A stretch of 64,000 nt of DNA from contig MWTA01000038.1 in assembly GCA_002050125.1 (NCBI GenBank), positions 1 through 64,000 of the forward strand, given 5' to 3'. Positions 52,155 through 60,370 of this stretch are shown here, in pieces. The notes under the pieces were generated by a model, which worked only from the letters and a program-made list of their open reading frames with translations, was not told the DNA's origin and did not search any database. A program made the position numbers and the translations under genes. Every line of letters begins with the position of its first letter. The stretch's first letter is position 1. Source of the stretch: Anaerolineae bacterium UTCFX2 (GTDB lineage Bacteria; Chloroflexota; Anaerolineae; Anaerolineales; UBA4823).

Positions 52155-52880
52155 ATGAACGAGAGGATCGACTCAAAAAGAAATATTTGGGGGGTTGCGA
52201 TTCTTATAGTCGCATTGGGATTAGTAAGTATGCTAGTTTTCCAATTTGTTTTAGCAAAGGACATTCCGGCGAATCGGAATTGTGAGGGCACAGAAATAGA
52301 AATGTTTCGCACACAACTAGCCCTTATTCCTGGCTCTGATCTGTCGAAGAGAAAAAAGGTAGAAGAAAAAATCACAGCATGGGAAACAATGGCTGCTATC
52401 TGTAAGAGTGCTACTCCCGTTACTGATATTCAAATTGTCACACCCCAATTCACACAAATATCCCCGGCTCCTTTTGTTACAGGAGTATTTGAGGGCCAGC
52501 CTGGTGCATATTTTCATGCATTTGAGGCAAAAATAGAGAACCATTGGAAGGGAATTGTAAACGGAAACCGCGTCATCGTATTTGCAGGTGCTTGGGTGAA
52601 GGACCCAAGCCAGGGGTTCATAGCTGTGCAAACAGCTCCTAAAAAGGGAAAGCCTATTTGGGGCTATTATCCTAGCGCCGCAAAATTAGGCGCTTTACGG
52701 ATTGTTGATACAAAGGGTTCACGATTGATTATTCAATCAGCAAATGATAAAGATGTACTATTTTTTGATGTACCTGCATTATCGTTTGTAAATTCACTCG
52801 ATGAAGTTGTAACCCCCAGTACACCAACTGATATTCCTGTTACGATACAACCAACTAATATTCCTTATCCTGTTCCATAG
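52155..52880 (+). CDS. Membrane-anchored protein, unrecognised, in AT-rich block
   Basis: A 241-residue protein with one N-terminal transmembrane helix (about residues 9-33), a helical region with a predicted coiled segment (RKKVEEKITAWETM), a beta-rich domain (about 95-215) and a Pro/Thr tail. It starts 20 nt after the preceding gene, with GAGGAGTGAT upstream, and shares its AT-rich composition, so the two form one operon and were probably acquired together. No function can be assigned. Confidence 0.65.
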   Translation: MNERIDSKRNIWGVAILIVALGLVSMLVFQFVLAKDIPANRNCEGTEIEMFRTQLALIPGSDLSKRKKVEEKITAWETMAAICKSATPVTDIQIVTPQFTQISPAPFVTGVFEGQPGAYFHAFEAKIENHWKGIVNGNRVIVFAGAWVKDPSQGFIAVQTAPKKGKPIWGYYPSAAKLGALRIVDTKGSRLIIQSANDKDVLFFDVPALSFVNSLDEVVTPSTPTDIPVTIQPTNIPYPVP

Positions 52881-52883
52881 CAA

Positions 52884-52906
52884 ACTCTCCGTAGAGAGTC
52901 CTTATT
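52884..52906 (+). terminator. Weak hairpin after the AT-rich operon
   Basis: ACTCTC (52884-52889) pairs with GAGAGT (52894-52899) around a 4-nt loop, followed by CCTTATTTG. It is a short stem but correctly placed 3 nt after the stop. Confidence 0.45.
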
Positions 52907-53031
52907 TGTCGTTTGGTGTTTTGACAAATCCTTCTCTATTTGGTATGAATATTATTTCTCAAGAGCGTTAGGTGTTCTTAAAGAAGAATATCTTATTGGT
53001 GGGGCGCGCCTTACAGCAGGCATAATAAAAT

Positions 53032-53982
53032 TCATTCGCTTGGATAATAGGAAGCGGCTGCGCTCCAAAATCGGACGCCCAAACGCTCTACGACCTGCGC
53101 CTTTCCGCTCTTTTCCAAAGCCTCCAACACAGAGGTCACTTCCGCGGAAGGATAATGTCCAAGCGCCTCGATCAATTCAGCTTCCCGCATGGGGTGGCGG
53201 GTGATGATCTCGAAAATAGCGTTTACCAGCGATTCGGCTTCCCCCAGATCGAACGTCCCGCTAACAGGGAGGATCACGCGGGCAACGTCGCCCAGAATGG
53301 CTTTTGCGCGCGCAAGCCCCTCTTCATCGGCGGGCTGCACCCAGGTCTCTGCCGGGGGGCGGGTGGGCTGAAGGATGTGAACCTCGTCGGGTTGGATGCG
53401 CCCCAGCACGGCGGCGATTTCTTCCAGAGCAGCCGCGGTGTCATTGAGACCCCGCACCAGCATCACCTCCACCCACAGGCGGCTCGGATATTCGCGGCGG
53501 AAGGCGGTCAACCCCGCTAGCAGCAGTTCAAAAGTCAGCCCTGCCAAAGGGCGGTTGATCTGGCGATAAAGCTTCGAGTCCCCCGCATCCAGGGAGGGCA
53601 AGACGGCGTCGGCAGCCGCCAGGTCGGCGCGAATTTCGGGCAGGTAGAGCAGCGCGCCGTTGGTAATGACCGCAACCGGCAGGTCGGTCATTTCCTTGAC
53701 CGCGCGGATCATCCTCCCCAGCTCGCGGTGCAGCGTCGACTCGCCCGAGCCGACAAAGGTCACCCAATCAATTTCTCCGGGTTGGTGATAAGCCAAAGCG
53801 CGCTGCGCCTCACTCAGGATATCCTGACATGGGACGTACTCACGCCGGGCATTTGTCAGCGGGCGGGTGCGACCCAACTGGCAATAGACGCAGTTCCAGT
53901 TGCAGGTCTTGAGCGGCACCGGATCGACGCCTAAGGATTGTCCCAGGCGCCGTGAAGGAACGGGCCCGAAAACATAGGTCAT
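53032..53982 (-). CDS. Radical SAM protein with C-terminal winged-helix domain
   Basis: A 316-residue radical SAM protein. The cluster motif is CNWNCVYC (CxxxCxxC) at about residues 28-35, preceded by GPVPSRRLGQSLGVDP. WVTFVGSGESTLH and VITNGALLYLP are the usual SAM-binding strands. This form belongs to the COG0731-like group related to wyosine-forming enzymes but lacks their extra domains. A winged-helix-like C-terminus (about 235-310, HPMREAELIEALGHYPSAEV) is unusual for an enzyme. It is downstream of the UroD-family gene (53-nt gap) on the same strand. Confidence 0.85.
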   Translation of the reverse strand: MTYVFGPVPSRRLGQSLGVDPVPLKTCNWNCVYCQLGRTRPLTNARREYVPCQDILSEAQRALAYHQPGEIDWVTFVGSGESTLHRELGRMIRAVKEMTDLPVAVITNGALLYLPEIRADLAAADAVLPSLDAGDSKLYRQINRPLAGLTFELLLAGLTAFRREYPSRLWVEVMLVRGLNDTAAALEEIAAVLGRIQPDEVHILQPTRPPAETWVQPADEEGLARAKAILGDVARVILPVSGTFDLGEAESLVNAIFEIITRHPMREAELIEALGHYPSAEVTSVLEALEKSGKAQVVERLGVRFWSAAASYYPSE

Positions 53983-54035
53983 GATTGCGCGCTTTTAGCT
54001 TTCCGAAACGACCATCAACACAGCGGGCGGGCTGG

Positions 54036-55013
54036 TCAATTACCGGACGCTGCTTGTTCCAACAGTTTCCGATAATAGCGGTAGTTCTCCCAGGGCACGT
54101 CGGCGCGCACCCGCCCGTCCGCCAGCGGAGCATAGCCGCCCTGGGCTAAAAGCGGCGGCACTTTCGTCTCCACCTCGCGCCGGATCGCTTCCTTACCTTC
54201 ACGCAGCACGTCCAGGTCGATCCCGCCAATCAGCCGCAAATCCGTGCCAAACTCGCGGCGCAGTTCGCGGTAATCCATCTCATAGCCAAACACCTCCACC
54301 GCCCACAGGCAGTTGAAGCCCGCCTCCAACAGCGCCGGGATCAACGCGCGGCAATTGGCGTACGTGCGCAGGATGATCGTACGCACCCTGTGATCGCGCA
54401 GTACGGCAAGGATCGGCTGGTAGCCGGGCAGCGCCAGCTCGCGATACATTTCGGGCGAGATCAGCGGGCCGTGGTTGGCGCCGATCGGCTCGCTGAACAC
54501 CGCCGCCTCGACCTCGACCTCTTCCAGCATCCGCGCGACCAGCCGGGCGTTGAGCTGACCCTGCAGATCCAGCATCTGGCGGATCACCGCCGGGTCGTCT
54601 TTCACCAGGTACATCAGCTCGTGAAAGCGGCTCCAGCCCTCCACCCCGGCGGATTCGAAAAAGCCATGATGCACATAAAGCATGCGCACCTGCGCGCCGC
54701 GGCGCCATTTTGTTATCACACGGCTCCAGTTCTTTGGCAAGCGTTTGGGGTCGTCGGGGTCCAGGCGGCGGCTGTACTCTTCCACCTCGTCCAGGTTGGT
54801 CGGCCAGGTGGCGGGCATCGGGATGGGCCACAAATGCGCTTCGACCTCCTCGCGTTTGTCCATCAGGAACAAACGGGGCAGCGCGGCGTTCCTGGGCATG
54901 CCCTGGCCCCGCCAGGTCGCCAGCACGTCTTTCCGCAGCCCCTCGGCAAACAGCGGCGCCCGGTCGGGCTGACCGGATTCCATCGTCGCGCGAAATCTCT
55001 CACGGGAGTTCAT
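54036..55013 (-). CDS. UroD-family (uroporphyrinogen decarboxylase-like) protein
   Basis: A 325-residue TIM-barrel protein of the UroD/MtaA/CmuA superfamily. NSRERFRATMESGQPDRAP starts it; GPLISPEMYRELALPGYQPI is a family hallmark. It lacks the full uroporphyrinogen site and is more like the corrinoid or thiol methyltransferases (MtaA, MtbA) and related proteins of unknown role. No gene for heme synthesis is nearby. It is encoded divergently from a peptide/nickel-type ABC importer. The ATG at 55013 has TATAAT 6 nt upstream and no Shine-Dalgarno. Confidence 0.82.
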   Translation of the reverse strand: MNSRERFRATMESGQPDRAPLFAEGLRKDVLATWRGQGMPRNAALPRLFLMDKREEVEAHLWPIPMPATWPTNLDEVEEYSRRLDPDDPKRLPKNWSRVITKWRRGAQVRMLYVHHGFFESAGVEGWSRFHELMYLVKDDPAVIRQMLDLQGQLNARLVARMLEEVEVEAAVFSEPIGANHGPLISPEMYRELALPGYQPILAVLRDHRVRTIILRTYANCRALIPALLEAGFNCLWAVEVFGYEMDYRELRREFGTDLRLIGGIDLDVLREGKEAIRREVETKVPPLLAQGGYAPLADGRVRADVPWENYRYYRKLLEQAASGN

Positions 55014-55019
55014 AGGCTC

Positions 55020-55025
55020 ATTATA
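55020..55025 (-). promoter_or_regulatory. -10 box of a probable leaderless UroD-family transcript
   Basis: TATAAT on the minus strand, with TTGCTC 17 nt upstream of it, is followed by 6 nt and the ATG at 55013. Confidence 0.55.
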
Positions 55026-55065
55026 TACTCGATTGGTTATCAGAGCAAATCAAGACTTTTTTAGC

Positions 55066-55082
55066 AATATATGGTATATATT
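55066..55082. promoter_or_regulatory. AT-rich palindrome and extended -10 in the divergent UroD/ABC region
   Basis: AATATATGGTATATATT is an inverted repeat with perfect 7-nt arms around GGT. It contains TGGTATATA, a possible extended -10 for the importer operon. It could be an operator controlling both directions. Confidence 0.45.
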
Positions 55083-55177
55083 AGATAACAAATCCAAAAC
55101 CGCACAGCCGGTCTGTTTTTTCGGGCAATCTGGGCACGGCTGTGTGGGCAACCCAATGTTTGTAAGGAGGAGAAAGA

Positions 55178-57772
55178 ATGAAACGCAATACCCTGATGTT
55201 GTTAATGAGTATGGTCATGATCGTCAGCCTGGTGCTGACCGCATGCCAGCAGCCGCCAGCGCCCCCAGCTGTGCCGACTGCCGCTCCGGCTGAACCCACC
55301 GCCGCGCCCGCCGAGCCGACCGCCGTCCCCGAACCAACGGAGGTGGTAGAACCCACGCCCGAGCCCGTCACCCGCCACGGCGGTTGGTTTGACGAAGTGG
55401 TCTTCTCCGCCGTCGATGCAGCTTCAGCAGTTACCCAGATCACCTCGAACGCGATTGACATATACGCTTCGGGTGTCGCCTCGGACAAACTGCCTGAAAT
55501 CGAAAAAGCAGGTCTTCCAAGAGCCAGCTCGAACGGTCTCTATTATGAGCTGACCTTCAATCCGGTTGGTCCAGTCTTTGAAAGCACGGGTAAGGTCAAT
55601 CCATTCAACGACGCCCGCGCCCGTGAAGCCATGAACTGGCTGATCGACCGCGATTACATCAATCGCGAAGTCTATAACGGCGGTGCACTGTCTAAGTTCT
55701 TCAGCATCGTCACTCAGTTCCCGGATTACGCCACCAACGCTCAGGTGGTCCGCACACTGGAATCCAAGTATGCCTATGACCTCGAAAAAGCCGAAAAACA
55801 GATGGACGAGGTCATGCTTGGCATCGATGGCGTCACCAAGGAAGGCGGCAAGTACATGTATAAGGGTGAGCAGGTCCCCATTATCCTGCTGATCCGTCCC
55901 GACTCCGACGGTACCCGCAAACCAATCGGCGATTACGTCGCCGACCAGCTCGAGAGCATCGGTTTCGCCACCGACCGCCAGTACAAGACCGCCTCGGAAG
56001 CCTCCCCGATTTGGGTTGGCGGCAATCCCGCCGACGGTTTGTTCCACATTTACACCGGCGCCTGGTCTGCTACGATCATCGACCGCGATGAGGGCGACAA
56101 TTTCCAGTTCTTTGACACCCCGCAGTCCGAATACGGCTTCTCTGCCCTCTGGCAAGCCTTCAACCCCACCCAGGCATATATGGACCTGGCGGATAAACTG
56201 GCTTATAACCGCTTCTCCACGCGTGAAGAACGTAACCAGGCTATGGCGGAGATGCTCGAGATGGCGATGACCGAGTCGATCCACGTTTGGCTGATCGACG
56301 GCAAGAACTACGTCCCCTACAAAGAGGGGCTGGATGTTACCTATGACCTGGCTGCGGGTGTTGACGGCAGTCAGATCTGGCCCGTCACCTTGCGCTGGGC
56401 AGACAAAGAGGGTGGTCAGTTGCGTTGGGCGGCAACCGACGTGTATGTCGACCCGTGGAACCCCCTGGCTGGGTCGAACTGGGCTTTCGATGCCTCGATC
56501 CAACGCGCCACGCGCGGCAGCGGTTACATGATCGACCCCTACACCGGGCTGCTCTGGCCGAATCGCATCGAGCGCGCTGAAATCACCGCCGAAAAAGGCT
56601 TGCCAATCGGCAAGACCCTGGATTGGATCTCCCTCGATTTCGCGGATGAAATCAAGGTCCCCGAAGACGCCATCGTCGACTGGGATGCCGCCAACCAGAA
56701 GTTCATCACCGCCGCCGAGAAATTTCCGGAGGGCACCACCGCCAAGATTAAGAGCGTGGTTTACTACCCGAAATCGCTGTGGACAGATGTCAAGTACCAC
56801 GACGGTTCTCCTATCACCCTGGCTGACTTCATCTATAGTTGGATCGTCAGCATCGACGCTGGTAAAGAAGAGTCGAAAATCTACGATGCATCCATCGCGG
56901 AAAACGTTGCAGCCGTTCTGGAGAACTACAAGGGTTTCAAGATCGTTTCCGAAGACCCGTTGGTCATCGAAGCGTATTCTGACGCTTACGAGATCGACGC
57001 CGAGTTGGACATCACCACCATGTGGCCCGAAGCACCTTACGGCGAGATGCCCTGGCCCACGACCGCCATCGCTGCCCTGGTTGACGAGGAAGGGAATGGC
57101 GCATTCTCGGCGGACAAAGCCGATACCAATTCCTCCGATACCAAGACGGTGGAGTGGCTCAACTACATCGGCGGTCCGAGCCTGGATCTGATGTCCGAAG
57201 CGCTTGACAAGGCGATTGAAGAGAAATACGTTCCCTACGCCAATGCGATGAGCGCTTACCTCACGCCCGATGAAGCCGTAGCCCGCTATGAGGCGGTGAA
57301 AGCCTTCAAAGAGAAATACGGGCACTTCTGGATCGGTTCAGGTCCCTATCTCCTTAAGGAAGTCCACCTGACCGAAAAGGTCGGCACCCTGGCTAGCAAC
57401 CCCGATTACGCTGATCTGTCTGACCGCTGGTCGATGTTTGGCCTCCCCAAGATCGCAGAAGTCGAGGTTGAAGGCGAGGGCAGCGTCGTCCTGGGTGGTG
57501 AGTTCTCGTTCGATGTCAACGTTTCCTTCGAGGGCGAACCTTACCCCGCCGATGAGATCTCAAGGGTCTTTGGTTTGCTCACAGACGCCACCGGCAACGT
57601 GATCGCTTCCATTCCAGCAGAGCTGGTTGAAGATGGTCACTACGTCATCACCGTCCCAGCCGACCTGGCTGCGACGATGGAAGCTGGCGCGGCAAAGATC
57701 GAAGCCGTTGTCGTGCCGCTGCCGGTTGCGATCCCGACCTTTGCGTCCTTCGAATTCGTCACCATCAAATAG
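55178..57772 (+). CDS. ABC transporter substrate-binding lipoprotein (family 5)
   Basis: An 864-residue solute-binding lipoprotein. The signal peptide ends in the lipobox LTAC (Cys about 24). A Pro/Ala/Thr linker follows (about 26-60). The binding domain is of the SBP_bac_5 type found in peptide, nickel and oligosaccharide importers: FNDARAREAMNWLIDRDYIN and the later RFSTREERNQAMAEMLEMA. It is longer than usual (about 550) because of an insertion and a C-terminal Ig-like domain (about 765-864). The ligand is unknown. AAGGAGGAG precedes the ATG. The permease and ATPase genes follow. Confidence 0.88.
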   Translation: MKRNTLMLLMSMVMIVSLVLTACQQPPAPPAVPTAAPAEPTAAPAEPTAVPEPTEVVEPTPEPVTRHGGWFDEVVFSAVDAASAVTQITSNAIDIYASGVASDKLPEIEKAGLPRASSNGLYYELTFNPVGPVFESTGKVNPFNDARAREAMNWLIDRDYINREVYNGGALSKFFSIVTQFPDYATNAQVVRTLESKYAYDLEKAEKQMDEVMLGIDGVTKEGGKYMYKGEQVPIILLIRPDSDGTRKPIGDYVADQLESIGFATDRQYKTASEASPIWVGGNPADGLFHIYTGAWSATIIDRDEGDNFQFFDTPQSEYGFSALWQAFNPTQAYMDLADKLAYNRFSTREERNQAMAEMLEMAMTESIHVWLIDGKNYVPYKEGLDVTYDLAAGVDGSQIWPVTLRWADKEGGQLRWAATDVYVDPWNPLAGSNWAFDASIQRATRGSGYMIDPYTGLLWPNRIERAEITAEKGLPIGKTLDWISLDFADEIKVPEDAIVDWDAANQKFITAAEKFPEGTTAKIKSVVYYPKSLWTDVKYHDGSPITLADFIYSWIVSIDAGKEESKIYDASIAENVAAVLENYKGFKIVSEDPLVIEAYSDAYEIDAELDITTMWPEAPYGEMPWPTTAIAALVDEEGNGAFSADKADTNSSDTKTVEWLNYIGGPSLDLMSEALDKAIEEKYVPYANAMSAYLTPDEAVARYEAVKAFKEKYGHFWIGSGPYLLKEVHLTEKVGTLASNPDYADLSDRWSMFGLPKIAEVEVEGEGSVVLGGEFSFDVNVSFEGEPYPADEISRVFGLLTDATGNVIASIPAELVEDGHYVITVPADLAATMEAGAAKIEAVVVPLPVAIPTFASFEFVTIK

Positions 57773-57819
57773 GTTTCCAGGCTTTTGTCTGCAAGCTTGA
57801 TGGTTGATTAACTCACACA

Positions 57820-57853
57820 GTAGGGGCAAGGCGATCGATTGCCTTGTCCCTAC
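57820..57853 (+). terminator. Intercistronic hairpin between binding protein and permease genes
   Basis: GTAGGGGCAAGGC (57820-57832) pairs with GCCTTGTCCCTAC (57841-57853) with one G-U pair and an 8-nt loop. The following TTGCCATTATTTG is only moderately U-rich. It probably causes partial termination or protects the upstream mRNA 3' end, so that more binding protein than permease is made. Confidence 0.65.
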
Positions 57854-57878
57854 TTGCCATTATTTGAGGGATAAACCG

Positions 57879-59015
57879 ATGGAACTAGAGCTTGATAGCA
57901 AAGCGCCAACCGAAAGAACCGCGCCCTCGGCTGCCTGGAATACAGCATCGCGGGTTCTGAAGTATTCCGTTGTCCGGCTGGTTTCTCTGTTTGTTACCGT
58001 GGTGATTGGCATCTACCTGACAATTATGATCGCCAACATGGGCGGATATGTCGACAAGATGATGATCGCGGAAATCCAGGAGCGCGTCACCGTCCAGGTC
58101 GCCAAGAACCCCGCCAACAAGACCATGGACCCGGCGACCAAGGCGAGAATCACCGAAGTACAAATTCAAAATGAGATCAAACGTTTGAAGCTGGACCAGC
58201 CGCTGGCGGTGCGCACCACGCGCTTTCTGAAAAACGCGCTGACGCTCAACCTGGGACGGGCGATGTTTCTGACCAGCGACAGCGGCTCGCGCTCGATTCG
58301 GGCGATCATCCTGGAGCGCATCCCCTACACATTGCTCTTGATGGGCACCTCTGAACTGATCTTGTTCTTCAGCACGCTCTACCTGGCGCTCGCCCTCTCC
58401 CGCTCGTACGGCAGTTTCTGGGATAAGCTGGTCATCGCCCTTTCACCCACTTCAGCCGTACCGCCCTGGTTTTTTGGTATTTTCTTGATTTTGATCTTCG
58501 CGGCTGCTTTGAGACTACTCCCCTTTGGCGGCGTGATCGACGCCCCAGTGCCCCAGGATTTTTCAGCCAGAGCGTTAAGCGTCCTGAAACATTTGATCTT
58601 ACCTGCCAGCGCCCTGATCATTTCATCCTTTTTCCTCAGCATTTATAACTGGCGCACATTTTTCCTGATTTATTCCAGCGAAGATTACGTTGAGATGGCA
58701 AAAGCCAAGGGGCTGCCCTCGCGCGATGTCGAGAGCCGCTACATCTTACGCCCTACGTTGCCCACCATCATCACTTCGTTTGCCCTGCTGCTAATCGGGC
58801 TGTGGACCGGCGCGATCATCACAGAAACCGTATTCCAATGGCCTGGGTTGGGCCGCACGACTTATAAAGCGATCGGGCTTTACGATACCCCGGTAATTGT
58901 CGGCACCACAATTATTTATGCCTATCTGCTCGCAATCACGGTCTTTTTGCTCGATTTTATCTACGCGCTTGTAGATCCCAGGGTAAAAATTGGCAGCGGA
59001 GAATCCCCCCAATGA
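57879..59015 (+). CDS. ABC transporter permease (DppB/OppB-type)
   Basis: A 378-residue integral membrane permease. Helix 1 lies at about residues 30-50, followed by an extracytoplasmic segment (about 55-130). The transmembrane core has the EAA-like loop SSEDYVEMAKAKGLPSRDV and the C-terminal VFQWPGLGRTTYKAI that characterise OppB/DppB permeases. TGAGGG precedes the ATG at 57879. The stop overlaps the next permease start by 4 nt (ATGA). Confidence 0.9.
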   Translation: MELELDSKAPTERTAPSAAWNTASRVLKYSVVRLVSLFVTVVIGIYLTIMIANMGGYVDKMMIAEIQERVTVQVAKNPANKTMDPATKARITEVQIQNEIKRLKLDQPLAVRTTRFLKNALTLNLGRAMFLTSDSGSRSIRAIILERIPYTLLLMGTSELILFFSTLYLALALSRSYGSFWDKLVIALSPTSAVPPWFFGIFLILIFAAALRLLPFGGVIDAPVPQDFSARALSVLKHLILPASALIISSFFLSIYNWRTFFLIYSSEDYVEMAKAKGLPSRDVESRYILRPTLPTIITSFALLLIGLWTGAIITETVFQWPGLGRTTYKAIGLYDTPVIVGTTIIYAYLLAITVFLLDFIYALVDPRVKIGSGESPQ

Positions 59016-60364
59016 AATCGCTCAAGAATACCCTGCAGGAAATTTTGAAGTATCCGTCGGCGGTCTTTGGCACGATCATCGTGCTGATTTTGGTCGTCGT
59101 TGCAATTATCGTGATGGTGAAAATCCCATACAGCCAAGCGATCAACGCCTGGCGCGGCGGCGAGCAAGTCGTCAGAAAGAACCCCAAAACCGTTCCGCCA
59201 AAGTGGTACAACTGGTTCAGGTCCGAGAAACTGGTTGAATCGCTGGACATGCAAGAGGGTGACGAAGATGTCATCGTCGAAGAACGCATGACCGAAGGCG
59301 GCACGGCAATTAAAACCACCACTTTTACAATCAATTATGAATATAACAGCTTCCCCCAGGAGCTAACGCTGTTTTTTACATCAGCCTACACGGCAAAACA
59401 GCCTTTTGTATCCATCAAATGGTTTACCCCCGATGGGCGGGAGATCAAGGTCGCGAATTTTGCCATCACCCAAAATTACACCTTTCCGATCAACCAGGAC
59501 GCCAAGCTAAAAAAGAAACTTGGCGACTTGTATCCGGTGATTGGTCTTTTCGCAAGCCCAGAGAGCGCCAAATCTGCGAACCCGGTTCCTCTTCAGGGCG
59601 AGTATAAACTCGAGATCGAGAGCGTCATGTTTGAAGAAGGATCGACCGTGCAGCCGGAGTTTGTGATGCTGGGTCAAGTTTTCGGTTGGGCAGGCACCGA
59701 CCACCAGCGGCGTGACCTGTTGGTCCCGATTTTATGGGGCGTCCCCATCGCGCTTGCATTTGGTCTGATCGCCGCCGTGGGCACCTCGATACTCACCATG
59801 ATGATCGCAGGTATAGGTACGTGGTACGGCGGCGTAACGGACGCGCTGATCCAGCGCGTCACCGAGATCAACCTGGTGCTGCCCTTCCTGTCAATCCTGA
59901 TTATGGTGGGCACATTCTATTCGCGCAGCATCTGGTTGATCTTGGGTGTGACCGTCTTATTAAGCATCTTCACCGGCGGGATAAAATCCTATCGCGCGAT
60001 TTTTATGCAGGTCAAAGAATCGACCTTTATCGAGGCGGCAAAGGCTTATGGCGCCAGCGATAGGCGCATCATCTTCCGCTATCTGATCCCGCGCATCATC
60101 CCATTGCTGATCCCCGGACTGGTGCTGGCGGTGCCCTCGTTCGTCTTCCTCGAGGCGTCCCTGGCGGTGCTTGGTTTGGGAGACCCGGTGCTGCCGACTT
60201 GGGGCAAGATGATCAACGACGCCTACGAAAACGCGGCGCTTTACCGCGGCTGGTATTACTGGATTCTCCAGCCGGCAGTCCTCTTGATGTTCACCGGTTT
60301 AGGATTTGCTTCCCTGGGTTTTGCCCTGGACCGCATCTTCAACCCACGCCTGCGAGGCATGTAG
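59012..60364 (+). CDS. ABC transporter permease (DppC/OppC-type) with large extracytoplasmic insert
   Basis: A 450-residue permease, about 150 residues longer than usual. The first helix lies at about residues 18-40. A beta-rich region of about 195 residues (to about 235) precedes the remaining helices. This places a soluble domain outside the membrane, perhaps contacting the binding protein. The core (about 240-450) has ESTFIEAAKAYGASDRRIIF (the coupling EAA loop) and LGLGDPVLPTWGKMIND, as in OppC/DppC. The start overlaps the preceding stop. Confidence 0.88.
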   Translation: MKSLKNTLQEILKYPSAVFGTIIVLILVVVAIIVMVKIPYSQAINAWRGGEQVVRKNPKTVPPKWYNWFRSEKLVESLDMQEGDEDVIVEERMTEGGTAIKTTTFTINYEYNSFPQELTLFFTSAYTAKQPFVSIKWFTPDGREIKVANFAITQNYTFPINQDAKLKKKLGDLYPVIGLFASPESAKSANPVPLQGEYKLEIESVMFEEGSTVQPEFVMLGQVFGWAGTDHQRRDLLVPILWGVPIALAFGLIAAVGTSILTMMIAGIGTWYGGVTDALIQRVTEINLVLPFLSILIMVGTFYSRSIWLILGVTVLLSIFTGGIKSYRAIFMQVKESTFIEAAKAYGASDRRIIFRYLIPRIIPLLIPGLVLAVPSFVFLEASLAVLGLGDPVLPTWGKMINDAYENAALYRGWYYWILQPAVLLMFTGLGFASLGFALDRIFNPRLRGM

Positions 60365-60370
60365 GATACT

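Noticed and set aside
55424-57325. Long open frame of 633 codons antisense to the binding-protein gene
   Set aside because: It lies wholly inside a well-supported lipoprotein gene, has no family motifs and no Shine-Dalgarno, and reflects GC-rich codon structure.
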